Shown here one piece after another: positions 1-7,381 of a DNA stretch of 9,422 nucleotides (positions are counted from its first letter, which is position 1; each line of letters starts with the position of its first letter). The translations under genes were made by a program, and so were the position numbers. The notes beneath the pieces are model-generated. The model had not been told where the DNA came from and made no database searches. It saw only the letters and a program-made list of their open reading frames with translations. Location of the stretch: the NCBI GenBank assembly GCA_030681635.1, contig JAUXRT010000352.1, positions 1 through 9,422 on the forward strand, written 5' to 3'. This DNA is from Reyranella sp. (GTDB taxonomy: Bacteria > Pseudomonadota > Alphaproteobacteria > Reyranellales > Reyranellaceae).

Positions 1-533
1 CCGAGGGTCGGCAGCATCACCGCCTGCACCTCGTCGTAGTGCTGCAGCATGGCGAGCAGCATCTTGTCGAAACGGCCGGACTTGTACCAATCGGTCGCCG
101 ACTGGAATTCGTACTCGAAGCCGAAGGAATCGAGGAAGGCACGAAGCCGCGCGTTGTTGGCCGCGCCAAAGCTCGGATGCTCGTTACTGAAGGGATCAGG
201 CACCGATGTCAGCGGCTTGCCGAGATGCGACGCCAGCATCTCCTTGTTCGGCACATTGTCCGGCACCTTGCGCAGGCCGTCCATGTCGTCGGAGAAGCAG
301 AACAGCCGCGCCGGCACATCGCTCAGGCGACGAAACGCCTGACGCACCATCGTCGTGCGCACGACTTCACCGAACGTGCCGATGTGCGGCAATCCCGAGG
401 GGCCGTAGCCGGTCTCAAGCAGCACATAGCCCTTGGCCGGCGGTTTGCCGCCGACTCGGGCGACAAGCTTGCGGGCTTCTTCAAAGGGCCACGCGCGCGC
501 GGCTTCGGCAAGGGAACGATCAATCTGGGACAT
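1..533 (-). CDS. lysK: Class I lysyl-tRNA synthetase, N-terminal part (cut by window edge)
   Basis: Charges tRNA-Lys with lysine in the cytoplasm, using the class I (archaeal-type) fold that many alphaproteobacteria carry instead of class II LysRS. The visible 177 residues begin MSQIDRSLAEAARAWPFEEA and contain the class I ATP-binding signature as GPSGLPHIGTFGEV; the HIGH-type motif is HIGT at about residues 50-53. They continue into the typical FSDDMDGLRKVP stretch at about 80-91. The KMSKS loop and the anticodon-binding C-terminal domain lie beyond the left edge, so completeness cannot be judged. I chose the ATG at 533-531 because family similarity starts at once and a promoter ends a few bases upstream. 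The gene is divergent from the MFS gene with a 70-bp gap. Recognition rests on the HIGT region and on the archaeal-type sequence style. Confidence is high for the family; the symbol lysK (also written lysS for this class) is conventional. Confidence 0.93.
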   Translation of the reverse strand, partial: MSQIDRSLAEAARAWPFEEARKLVARVGGKPPAKGYVLLETGYGPSGLPHIGTFGEVVRTTMVRQAFRRLSDVPARLFCFSDDMDGLRKVPDNVPNKEMLASHLGKPLTSVPDPFSNEHPSFGAANNARLRAFLDSFGFEYEFQSATDWYKSGRFDKMLLAMLQHYDEVQAVMLPTL

Positions 534-535
534 GA

Positions 536-571
536 AGCAGCCAAACTAGGTGCGGCGGCCATTTGCGTCAA
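536..571 (-). promoter_or_regulatory. Sigma70-type promoter of lysK, probable leaderless transcript
   Basis: On the minus strand TTGACG (571-566) is followed by a 17-nt spacer and TAGTTT (548-543). The -35 box matches consensus in five of six positions; the -10 box is weaker, with three of six. A start about 7 nt past the -10 box falls near 536, only about 3 nt before the ATG at 533. There is no room for a Shine-Dalgarno sequence, so the mRNA would be leaderless or nearly so. Hexamers and spacing are read directly; the start site is inferred. Confidence 0.6.
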
Positions 572-603
572 TTGCGGGCCGAGCCCAAAGTGCCGCGCCT
601 GCA

Positions 604-1815
604 ATGACCAAACGTCCCCTCCTCCTCAGCCTCGGCGGCCTGCTGGCGATGGCGGCCGGCATCGGTATCGGGCGTTTCGTCTATACGCCGATCCTGCCGC
701 CGATGGTCGAGGCGCTGCATCTCACCAAGTCGCAGGCCGGCCTCATCGCCTCTGCGAATTTCATCGGCTATTTCGCGGGCGCCTTGCTGGCGGCTGTGCG
801 ACTGCCGGGCTCACGCCGGTCCTGGCTGCTGGCTTCCCTCGCGGTCACTGCGATTTGCCTGGCGGCGATGGGCCTCACGTCCAGCCTGCCGCTGTTCCTG
901 CTGCTCCGGCTGGTGGCAGGCATGGCGAGCGCCTTCGCCCTGATCTTCAGTTCCGCCCTGGTGCTCGACCGCCTGGCGAGCGCCGGTCACGGTTCTCTGT
1001 CGGCTGTCCATTTCGCCGGCGTCGGCAGCGGCATCGCGGTGTCGGCGGCTCTGGTCGCCCTATTGGTGAGCAATGGCGCCGCCTGGAGCAGCCTGTGGTT
1101 CGCCAGCGCCGCACTGGCCCTCGTGGCGAGCCTTGCCGTCGCCTGGATGGTGCCGCCGGACTCCATAGTCACCGGCAACGCCCCGCCCATCGCCAAGGCG
1201 CCTGTGTCTGCCGCCTTCCTCGCACTCATTGCAGCCTATGGCCTGTTCGGTTTCGGTTACGTCATCACCGCCACCTTTATCGTCGACATGGTGCGCGGCT
1301 CGGCCGGCATCGCCCATCTCGAGCCCTATATCTGGGTGCTCTTTGGCCTCAGCGCCGTGCCGTCGGTCGCGCTCTGGGCATGGATCGGCCGCTCATGGGG
1401 CGTGTTGCGCACCTTCGCCATCGCCAGCCTGGTCGAAGCCGCGGGCGTGGCGGCGAGCGCGCTGTGGCTGCATACGACCGGCGTGATCGTGGCGGCGGTC
1501 TTCGTAGGCGGCACCTTCATGGGACTGACCGCGCTCGGACTGATCGCGGCACGCGAGACCTCGCCGAACGGAACCGGCGGCGATCCGCGCAGCCGCATCG
1601 CCCTGATGACCGCCTCGTTCAGCGCCGGCCAGATCCTGGGCCCCGTCTTCGCAGGCTATGTCTACGATGCCACCGGCAGCCTCGCGATGCCGTCCCTCGC
1701 GGCCGTCGCCGCTCTGGTGCTGGCGGCGCTCCTGTCCGTCGTGGCCGATGCTCAGCGCCGCGGCGCGGCCAGGGCCGCCAATGCTTCCTTGGCGGCGCGC
1801 AAGCCTGAGGCGTAG
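604..1815 (+). CDS. YbfB/YjiJ family MFS transporter
   Basis: Inner-membrane secondary transporter of the major facilitator superfamily; the substrate cannot be told from sequence. The 403-residue product is almost entirely hydrophobic, consistent with 12 membrane helices. It opens with the YbfB/YjiJ hallmark, a first helix running into GIGRFVYTPILPPM (residues 21-34), followed by the loop LTKSQAGLIASANFIGY typical of the family. A further conserved-looking stretch near the end, SAGQILGPVFAGYVYD, resembles helix 11 of MFS proteins. An in-frame GTG at 550 would add 18 polar residues; I prefer ATG 604 because it puts the family start at the N-terminus. No clear Shine-Dalgarno is visible before it. 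The gene is divergent from lysK, and its last 64 bp overlap the 3' end of the oppositely oriented amine oxidase gene. Length is normal for the family. Confidence 0.88.
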   Translation: MTKRPLLLSLGGLLAMAAGIGIGRFVYTPILPPMVEALHLTKSQAGLIASANFIGYFAGALLAAVRLPGSRRSWLLASLAVTAICLAAMGLTSSLPLFLLLRLVAGMASAFALIFSSALVLDRLASAGHGSLSAVHFAGVGSGIAVSAALVALLVSNGAAWSSLWFASAALALVASLAVAWMVPPDSIVTGNAPPIAKAPVSAAFLALIAAYGLFGFGYVITATFIVDMVRGSAGIAHLEPYIWVLFGLSAVPSVALWAWIGRSWGVLRTFAIASLVEAAGVAASALWLHTTGVIVAAVFVGGTFMGLTALGLIAARETSPNGTGGDPRSRIALMTASFSAGQILGPVFAGYVYDATGSLAMPSLAAVAALVLAALLSVVADAQRRGAARAANASLAARKPEA

Positions 1816-3065
1816 GCGCCGCCGACCCGCGTCGCCCACACCGGATCCGTTGCCTCGCCGGCAAAGAAGACCCGGTCGTGATGCGGTTGTGCCAGCACCG
1901 AGCGCTTGTCGGCATGACCGGGCCGCGCCACGGACCACGCGCCGGTCGCGTAAGGATCCTTGCCCCATTGCGTGGCATGCGACTTGGCCACGGCGCCGCG
2001 CAGGTCGTTGCCGTAGATCTCGGCCAGGGCAGACACGGCGAAGGTGACGGCGGCCCGGCCGCCCTCCTCTTCAAGTGCGCGGGCCTGGGCGCCGCCCACG
2101 AAGAGCAGCGCCGCCTCGCGGCCGGCCGGGCGCACGATGGTGTCGAAGGCGCGTTCCTTGCCTGTCAGCGCGGTCACGTTGCGGCCGGCCGGCGCGTCGA
2201 TCACCTGGCGCGCAAACAGGATCGCCACCTTGTTGAAGGAGGCCATCGGCAGCTGGGCGATCGCCTCGCGCCGGCCGGCGCTCAATTGCGGCGCGAAGCC
2301 GACTTTGCCCGTGGCCAGCACGCCGGTCGGCAGGGTGACGATGGCCGCGCGTGCCCGCATCTGGCCGGCCGTGGTCTCGATCGTGACCTGCGCGCCGGTC
2401 GAATCCACGCGCACGACGCGGGCGCCGAACTTGACCGGCACCTTGGCGCCCCAGCGCGCGATCATCGCGCCCATGCCCTCGGCGATGGCGTATTGCGGCT
2501 CCGCCTCGGGCTGGCGGGTGAAGTCGCGCGCCGACAGGTCGAAATTCTCGACGCCCTGCTCCAGCGGCCCGACCATCGCATAGGCCAGACGCTCCAGCGG
2601 ATCCTGCGGCACCAGCAGCGGGCCGACCGCCACGTCGGGCTGCTTCTTCAACGCTTCGGCGATCTTGCGCGTGGCGGCGTGGGCGATCTTCTCGAAACGC
2701 TCGTAGTCCTCCTTCGAGAGTTCCTTGCCCGCGACGTACAGGGCCTGCTCGGAGCGGTCGAGGATCGCCTTGGCCGCCGCGTCGCGCACGATCGCCATGG
2801 CCGGATTGATCTTGCCGGCCTCGATCCATTGCGCGCCATGGTCGAAGGGAAAACCGAAGGTCGTGCTGTCCGTGAAGGCACGGCCGCCGATGCGCTCGCG
2901 GGCCTCGATCACCTGGACGCTCTTGCCGGCCGCCATCAAGGCCCGCGCCGCGGTGAGGCCGGCCACGCCGGCGCCGATGATCGCCACGTCGGGATCCGCG
3001 GCCTGGACGGCATGTGGCAGGGCGACAAGCGCGCCCGCCCCCAGCAGAAGACCGCGCCGCTTCAT
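1752..3065 (-). CDS. FAD-dependent amine oxidase family protein (flavin monoamine oxidase-like), exported by a Tat-like signal
   Basis: Predicted flavoprotein oxidase or dehydrogenase of 437 residues. Residues 1-22 form a signal peptide with twin arginines (MKRRGLLLG), a hydrophobic core and an AxA-like cleavage site (VQA-AD). Tat export would fit a protein that folds around FAD in the cytoplasm. The Rossmann FAD site follows: GAGVAG at 31-36, Glu54 for the ribose (VIEARERIGGR, 52-62) and the GGR loop. The C-terminal FAD-contact region is also present (RVFFAGEATD, then GGAYASGLRAAKEAL), as in the MAO/polyamine oxidase family. The covalent-FAD cysteine motif of mammalian MAO is absent. The substrate is unknown: amines are usual, but this fold also includes carotenoid and squalene desaturases. 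Its ATG overlaps the stop of the upstream membrane desaturase gene (ATGA), so the two are translationally coupled. Its 3' end overlaps the MFS gene. Confidence 0.85.
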   Translation of the reverse strand: MKRRGLLLGAGALVALPHAVQAADPDVAIIGAGVAGLTAARALMAAGKSVQVIEARERIGGRAFTDSTTFGFPFDHGAQWIEAGKINPAMAIVRDAAAKAILDRSEQALYVAGKELSKEDYERFEKIAHAATRKIAEALKKQPDVAVGPLLVPQDPLERLAYAMVGPLEQGVENFDLSARDFTRQPEAEPQYAIAEGMGAMIARWGAKVPVKFGARVVRVDSTGAQVTIETTAGQMRARAAIVTLPTGVLATGKVGFAPQLSAGRREAIAQLPMASFNKVAILFARQVIDAPAGRNVTALTGKERAFDTIVRPAGREAALLFVGGAQARALEEEGGRAAVTFAVSALAEIYGNDLRGAVAKSHATQWGKDPYATGAWSVARPGHADKRSVLAQPHHDRVFFAGEATDPVWATRVGGAYASGLRAAKEALAALAAPRR

Positions 3066-4213
3066 CCTTTCCAGGTGAAAGGGAAAAGCTGCTGCTTGAT
3101 GAAACCTGACGGCATGTAGTCGCCCAACACACCGTACTTGCCGGGAAAGCGACGGTCGGATTTCACGGCGGTGCCGAAGATGTAGTCGATGAAAGCGAAA
3201 TGGGCGGCGTAGTTGCGGTCGATCGCCTCGCGTTCAGAACTGTGATGCCAGTGATGGAAGTCGGGCGTGACGACCAACCACTTGAGTGGCGCCCGGGCGA
3301 AGGCCTCGGGCAGGCGGACGTTGGCGTGATTGAACACCGCCTGGAAGCCCACGATGACGATATAGACGTTCATCGAGGCTTCGGTGAAGCCCAGCACGTA
3401 GAGCACGCCCAGGATCGACACACGGGTCACGATCAATTCGAACATGTGCAGCCTGGAGCCCGCCATCCAGTCCATGTAGGGCGCGCTGTGGTGCACGGCA
3501 TGGAAGCGCCACAGGAAGGGAATCTCGTGGTAGGCGCGGTGCGTCCAGTACTGCACCAGGTCGGCCACCAGCAGCACCAGGAACAGTTCGGCGAAGAAGG
3601 GCAGACCGCCGACCCATTTCTGCAGCGGCGCCCAGACCATCCAGCCGAACAGGCGATGGATGGCGAAGTTCACGATCACCAGCGCCAGTCCGACCATCAG
3701 ATGGTTGACGATGAAATGCGTAAAATCGGTCTGCCATTGCGGCCGGAACACCGGCTGCTGCCGATGCAGCGGGAACAGCTTCTCGATCAGGATGAAGATC
3801 ATGCTCGAGCCCAGCAGGTCGAGGATGAACCAGTCGAGGCCTATATAAGGCGTGTTGTCGGGAAAGTCGGCGACCGGCACGCGATGGCCGCCCATCGCCA
3901 CCGCGACCAGGATAAGCGCCAGCGCCGTGCCGTTCAGCCAGCGATTGCGCAGCCGGATCAGATTGGCGAGCGCCATGCCACCGGCGATCACCATGCCGAT
4001 CAGCAGCACTTCGCGCAGCACCTCGACGTCATATTTCTTCCGCAGGTCCGGCGTCGTCAGATATTGCGGGAAATGGAACGCCAGCACTGCCAGCACGGCG
4101 AGCCCGCTGAGCGTGAGCGCGATCACACCAGTGATCTTGCCTTTGCCCACTTCCAGGGCGCCGGACTGGTGAAAGACGGCTGTGGTTTTCTTGACGACGG
4201 GCGGACGCTTCAT
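3062..4213 (-). CDS. Sterol desaturase / fatty acid hydroxylase family membrane protein
   Basis: Integral-membrane di-iron oxygenase of the fatty acid hydroxylase superfamily, expected to hydroxylate or desaturate a lipid in the inner membrane using O2. The 383-residue product has several hydrophobic segments before and between the histidine boxes. The boxes are HRAYH (HX3H, 225-229), HAVHH (HX2HH, 238-242) and HHWHH (HX2HH, 320-324), with extra histidines at about 256 and 296. All expected iron ligands therefore appear intact. The closing stretch FIDYIFGT is the usual family ending of the core domain. A TTG at 4234 would extend the frame by seven residues. ATG 4213 is preferred because GGGGGA lies just upstream and the protein then begins with a basic MKRPP stretch. 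It is the first gene of an operon with the FAD amine oxidase. The exact substrate (sterol, hopanoid, carotenoid or fatty acyl) is not determinable here. Confidence 0.87.
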   Translation of the reverse strand: MKRPPVVKKTTAVFHQSGALEVGKGKITGVIALTLSGLAVLAVLAFHFPQYLTTPDLRKKYDVEVLREVLLIGMVIAGGMALANLIRLRNRWLNGTALALILVAVAMGGHRVPVADFPDNTPYIGLDWFILDLLGSSMIFILIEKLFPLHRQQPVFRPQWQTDFTHFIVNHLMVGLALVIVNFAIHRLFGWMVWAPLQKWVGGLPFFAELFLVLLVADLVQYWTHRAYHEIPFLWRFHAVHHSAPYMDWMAGSRLHMFELIVTRVSILGVLYVLGFTEASMNVYIVIVGFQAVFNHANVRLPEAFARAPLKWLVVTPDFHHWHHSSEREAIDRNYAAHFAFIDYIFGTAVKSDRRFPGKYGVLGDYMPSGFIKQQLFPFTWKG

Positions 4214-4280
4214 GATCCCCCAGTGTAATTGCAACCAAGGCGAACTGCATCGGGCAACTGGCCTGTGCTATCCACTTCGG

Positions 4281-7067
4281 GTGACGTCCCCCTTCCCTTC
4301 CTGGCCGGCTTTGATCGCGACGGCGCGCGGCGCGTTGTGGCGCACGCCGGATGGCCGCATCGAGCGTGTGTCGGCATCCGACGCCGCGGTGCGCGCCGCC
4401 GGCAGCCGGCCGCTGGTCTGTCATGCCCCCGCCGTCGCGGCACGGCTCGGCCTCGACGATCTGCCGGCACGCGACCTGCTGGAACTCTATGCCTTCGTGC
4501 GGCCTGCGACCTTCTGCCTGCCAACGCCGCGCGGCCTCTGCGAGTCGCTCGATCTGCCCATTCCGGCCACGCCGGAAGAAGAAGTGGCGAGCCTGTCCGA
4601 GGCCGCGCGCGTCCTGCTCGATGAGCTGGACGACATGGCGGCACTGGCCTCGCCCGACCTGAAGGACACGGCACTTGCCATGGCGCGCGGCCAGTGGGCA
4701 TGGGGCGACGCCGTGCTGTCGGCCCTCGGCCTCGAACAGGCGGCCAAGAAGCCACGGCCCGGCGCCGGGCTCGATGTCTGGCGCACCCTGCCGCAATGGG
4801 AGGAACCGCCACCCGCGCCGCCGCCGGGCAGCGCGCCGGTCGAATCGCGCGAGGCGCGGCTCAGGCTTGCCCAGATGATTTCAGCCGGCGCCAACATGGC
4901 CGAGGCGCGGCCGACCCAGAGCGACTACGCCTCCGCCGCCGCCCAGGCCTTCGCGCCGCGCGAGGAAGAGGACAAGCCCAACGTCGTGCTGGTCGAGGCC
5001 GGTACCGGCGTCGGCAAGACCCTGGGCTACGTGGCGCCGGCCTCGCTGTGGGCGGAGAAGAACGGCGCGCCGGTGTGGATCGCCACCTACACCCGCAACC
5101 TGCAGCGCCAGATCGACAACGAGCTCGACCGGCTGCACCGCGATTCGGCCGAGAAGCGCCGCCGCGTGGTGGTCCGCAAGGGTCGCGAGAACTATCTCTG
5201 CCTGCTGAACTTCCAGGAGGCGGTGCAACGCAGCGGACTTCAACCGGAGAACGCCGTCGGCCTTGGCCTGCTCGCCCGCTGGGCACTGGCCAGCCGCGAC
5301 GGCGACATGATCGGCGGCGATCTGCCCGCCTGGCTGCTCGACCTGGTCGGCCGCAGCCGCGTCACCCGTCTCGCCGACCGGCGCGGCGAGTGCATCTATT
5401 CGGCCTGCGAGCACTACAGGAAGTGTTTCGTCGAACGCACCATCCGCCGCGCCCGCCAGGCCGACATCGTGATCGCCAACCACGCGCTGGTGATGATCCA
5501 GGCGGCGATGGGCGGGCTCGACGATGCGACGCGGCCGCTGCGCTATGTGTTCGACGAGGGCCACCACCTGTTCGACGCCGCCGACGGCGCCTTCGGCGCG
5601 CACCTGAGTGGCGTCGAAGCCTCCGACCTCCGACGCTGGTTGCTGGGCGCCGAGGGCCGGCGCGGCAGCCGCGCCCGCGGCCTCGAACGCCGCGTCAGCG
5701 ATCTTTTGGGCGAGGACACCGAAGCGCTGAATGCGCTGAAGCGCCTGCTCGACCTGGCCCAGCGCCTGCCCGGCACAAATTGGCAGACGCGGCTGGCCGA
5801 CGGCACGGTGCTGGGCCCCGCCGAGGAGTTTTTGGCCCTCGTGCGCCTACAAGTCCGCGCGCGTTCGGCCGGCAACGATCAGGGTTTTGGTCAGGAATGC
5901 GACGTGCGGCCGCTCAATCCCGGCCTGATCGAAGCCGCGGACCAGCTCGCCCAGTCGCTCGAGCAGATGCTGGTGCCGGTGCGCCGCCTGCGCCAGGCGT
6001 TGCGGGCCAAGCTCGAGGCCGAGGCGGAGCAGCTCGACTCGGGGCAACGTGGCCGCATCGAGGGCGTGGCGCGCTCGCTCACCAATCGCTGCGAGGTCAC
6101 GCTTGAAGCCTGGCGCGCCATGTTGCGCGGCCTGCACAACGACCCCGACCCCGCCTTCGTCGACTGGTTCGCCGTGGAACGCGCACAGCAGCGCGAGATC
6201 GACGTCGGCATGTACCGTCATTATCTCGATCCGACCGAGCCATTCGTGAACTCGGTGATTCGGCCGTCGCACGGCGCGGTCATCACTTCGGCCACCTTGC
6301 GCGATTCGCTGGGCGTGCCGGCTGCCGCCAACGACGAAGCGCCCGACCTCAACGCCGACTGGGCGGTGGCCGAGGCGCGCACCGGCACCAAGCATCTGCT
6401 GCGGCCGGCGATGCGCGCCTCGATGGCCTCGCCCTTCGACTATGCCCACGCCACCAAGGTGCTGATCGTGAAGGACGTGAAGCGCGACGATTCCGACCAG
6501 GTGGCGGCGGCCTATCGCGAGCTGTTCCTGGCCGCGGGCGGCGGCGCCTTGGGCCTCTTCACCGCCATCGGCCGGTTGCGCGCCGTGCACCAGCGGATCG
6601 CGCCGGTGCTCGAGGAGGCGGGGCTGCCGCTTTATGCCCAGCATGTCGGCGGCATGGATGCCGCGACCCTGGTCGATATCTTCCGGGCCGAGGAACATTC
6701 CTGCCTGCTCGGCACCGATGCGGTGCGTGACGGTGTCGACGTGCCGGGACGCTCGCTGAGGCTGATCGTGTTCGACCGTGTGCCGTGGCCGCGGCCCGAT
6801 ATCCTCCATCGCGCCCGTAAAGCGTCATGGAAGGCGGCCGGGGCCGGCGCCACCGCCTACGACGACATGCTGGCGCGTCTCCGCCTGAAACAGGCCTATG
6901 GCCGTCTGATCCGCCGCGGCGACGATCGCGGCGTGTTCGTGATGCTGGACTCGCGGCTGCCCAGCCGCCTGCTCGGCGCCTTCCCGCCAGGGGTCAGCAT
7001 CGAGCGTGTGGGGTTGGCCGAAGCAGTGGCGGCAACGCGCGATTTCCTGTCATCTGGCGACGCCTGA
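4281..7067 (+). CDS. DinG/XPD-like ATP-dependent DNA helicase with iron-sulfur cluster
   Basis: Superfamily 2, 5'-3' DNA helicase of the DinG/XPD type, expected to unwind repair or replication intermediates. The 928 residues show the full motor: RPTQ Q-motif (210-213), Walker A EAGTGVGKT (239-247), DEGH box (425-428), VIANHALVM, TSATL (669-673) and motif VI QAYGRLIRR (871-879). Four cysteines (307, 371, 376, 382) fit the 4Fe-4S domain; the last three are spaced as in E. coli DinG (C-x4-C-x5-C). Residues 1-200 carry no helicase motif and are discussed as a possible degenerate exonuclease domain, followed by a proline-rich linker at about 176-186. The start is GTG 4281: upstream in-frame codons (an ATG at 4212) give unlikely sequence and overlap the divergent gene. 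There is no good Shine-Dalgarno. The usual annotation is simply ATP-dependent DNA helicase, so I give no symbol. A small gene follows 13 nt downstream. Confidence 0.92.
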   Translation: MTSPFPSWPALIATARGALWRTPDGRIERVSASDAAVRAAGSRPLVCHAPAVAARLGLDDLPARDLLELYAFVRPATFCLPTPRGLCESLDLPIPATPEEEVASLSEAARVLLDELDDMAALASPDLKDTALAMARGQWAWGDAVLSALGLEQAAKKPRPGAGLDVWRTLPQWEEPPPAPPPGSAPVESREARLRLAQMISAGANMAEARPTQSDYASAAAQAFAPREEEDKPNVVLVEAGTGVGKTLGYVAPASLWAEKNGAPVWIATYTRNLQRQIDNELDRLHRDSAEKRRRVVVRKGRENYLCLLNFQEAVQRSGLQPENAVGLGLLARWALASRDGDMIGGDLPAWLLDLVGRSRVTRLADRRGECIYSACEHYRKCFVERTIRRARQADIVIANHALVMIQAAMGGLDDATRPLRYVFDEGHHLFDAADGAFGAHLSGVEASDLRRWLLGAEGRRGSRARGLERRVSDLLGEDTEALNALKRLLDLAQRLPGTNWQTRLADGTVLGPAEEFLALVRLQVRARSAGNDQGFGQECDVRPLNPGLIEAADQLAQSLEQMLVPVRRLRQALRAKLEAEAEQLDSGQRGRIEGVARSLTNRCEVTLEAWRAMLRGLHNDPDPAFVDWFAVERAQQREIDVGMYRHYLDPTEPFVNSVIRPSHGAVITSATLRDSLGVPAAANDEAPDLNADWAVAEARTGTKHLLRPAMRASMASPFDYAHATKVLIVKDVKRDDSDQVAAAYRELFLAAGGGALGLFTAIGRLRAVHQRIAPVLEEAGLPLYAQHVGGMDAATLVDIFRAEEHSCLLGTDAVRDGVDVPGRSLRLIVFDRVPWPRPDILHRARKASWKAAGAGATAYDDMLARLRLKQAYGRLIRRGDDRGVFVMLDSRLPSRLLGAFPPGVSIERVGLAEAVAATRDFLSSGDA

Positions 7068-7070
7068 CCC

Positions 7071-7074
7071 GGAG
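7071..7074 (+). promoter_or_regulatory. Shine-Dalgarno site of the 97-aa gene
   Basis: GGAG lies 6 nt before the ATG at 7081 and sits in the 13-nt gap after the helicase stop. It supports the choice of start and the reality of this small gene. Confidence 0.65.
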
Positions 7075-7080
7075 AAGTGC

Positions 7081-7374
7081 ATGGCCAAGCAAGCACAGAA
7101 TGTCCCCGCTGACGCCGTTGGCATCCAGGTGCCGGCCGGGCGGATCGCCGCCGGCCGCAACCGCTGGCAGACCGTTCTGATGGCGCGCGACAAGCCCTCG
7201 ATCTACCGGCTGCACGCGACCGACAGTCTGATGGTCGAGGTCGATGGCGCCGCCCGCACGATCCGGGTCGAGCGCGGCGCGTCCCTCGACGTGCTGGCCA
7301 AGAAGATCCGGGTCAAGGCGGCCAGTGGCGGCGCCGGACACGTGGCTCAGGGCTGGTACGTGATGGTCTCCTAG
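7081..7374 (+). CDS. Hypothetical 97-aa protein, cotranscribed with the helicase
   Basis: I do not recognise this protein. It starts at ATG 7081 behind a good ribosome-binding site and lies 13 nt after the helicase stop, so one operon is likely. The product is soluble-looking, with no signal peptide, no membrane segment and no cysteine. The middle alternates hydrophobic and charged residues (WQTVLMARDKPSIYRLH, then LMVEVDGAARTIRVERG), suggesting a small beta-rich fold. A basic stretch LAKKIRVKAASGG precedes a short hydrophobic C-terminus ending WYVMVS. Third-position G/C richness matches neighbouring genes, which supports real coding. The stop TAG at 7372-7374 is 7 nt from the stop of the convergent SGNH gene. 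Function cannot be assigned; a helicase partner is only a guess from position. Confidence 0.7.
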   Translation: MAKQAQNVPADAVGIQVPAGRIAAGRNRWQTVLMARDKPSIYRLHATDSLMVEVDGAARTIRVERGASLDVLAKKIRVKAASGGAGHVAQGWYVMVS

Positions 7375-7378
7375 GAGA
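7367..7378. repeat. 12-bp perfect palindrome between convergent genes
   Basis: TCTCCTAGGAGA is its own reverse complement and contains the TAG stop of the 97-aa gene. It sits at the junction of two convergent genes. There is no loop and no T-run on either side, so it is not a standard intrinsic terminator. Confidence 0.4.
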
Positions 7379-7381
7379 GTC

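Noticed and set aside
39..1808. 589-codon open frame on plus, crossing the antisense of lysK and the MFS gene
   Set aside because: Its product is rich in Arg, Gly, Ala and Pro with no family resemblance; the other frames hold recognisable LysRS and MFS proteins. It is a high-GC shadow.
1878..3119. 413-codon open frame on plus, antisense to the FAD oxidase
   Set aside because: Composition is typical of an antisense GC shadow (many His, Arg, Gly, Asp repeats) and no domain is visible; the opposite strand encodes a clear flavoprotein.
3200..4228. 342-codon open frame on plus, antisense to the membrane desaturase
   Set aside because: Very His/Gln/Asp-rich shadow of a membrane protein; no start signal or domain.
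4214..4234. TTG 4234 as start of the membrane desaturase, and a TACACT -10-like box on minus at about 4223-4228
   Set aside because: No ribosome-binding site precedes TTG 4234. The -10-like box has no matching -35 and would leave the GGGGGA site outside the transcript, so neither is called.
4694..6106. 470-codon Arg-rich frame inside the helicase gene
   Set aside because: Lies in an alternative frame of a gene with every helicase motif intact; Arg/Pro/Ala bias marks a shadow.
7367..7378. Intrinsic bidirectional terminator at the palindrome
   Set aside because: No loop, a stem of only six pairs if folded, and no T-run on either strand.
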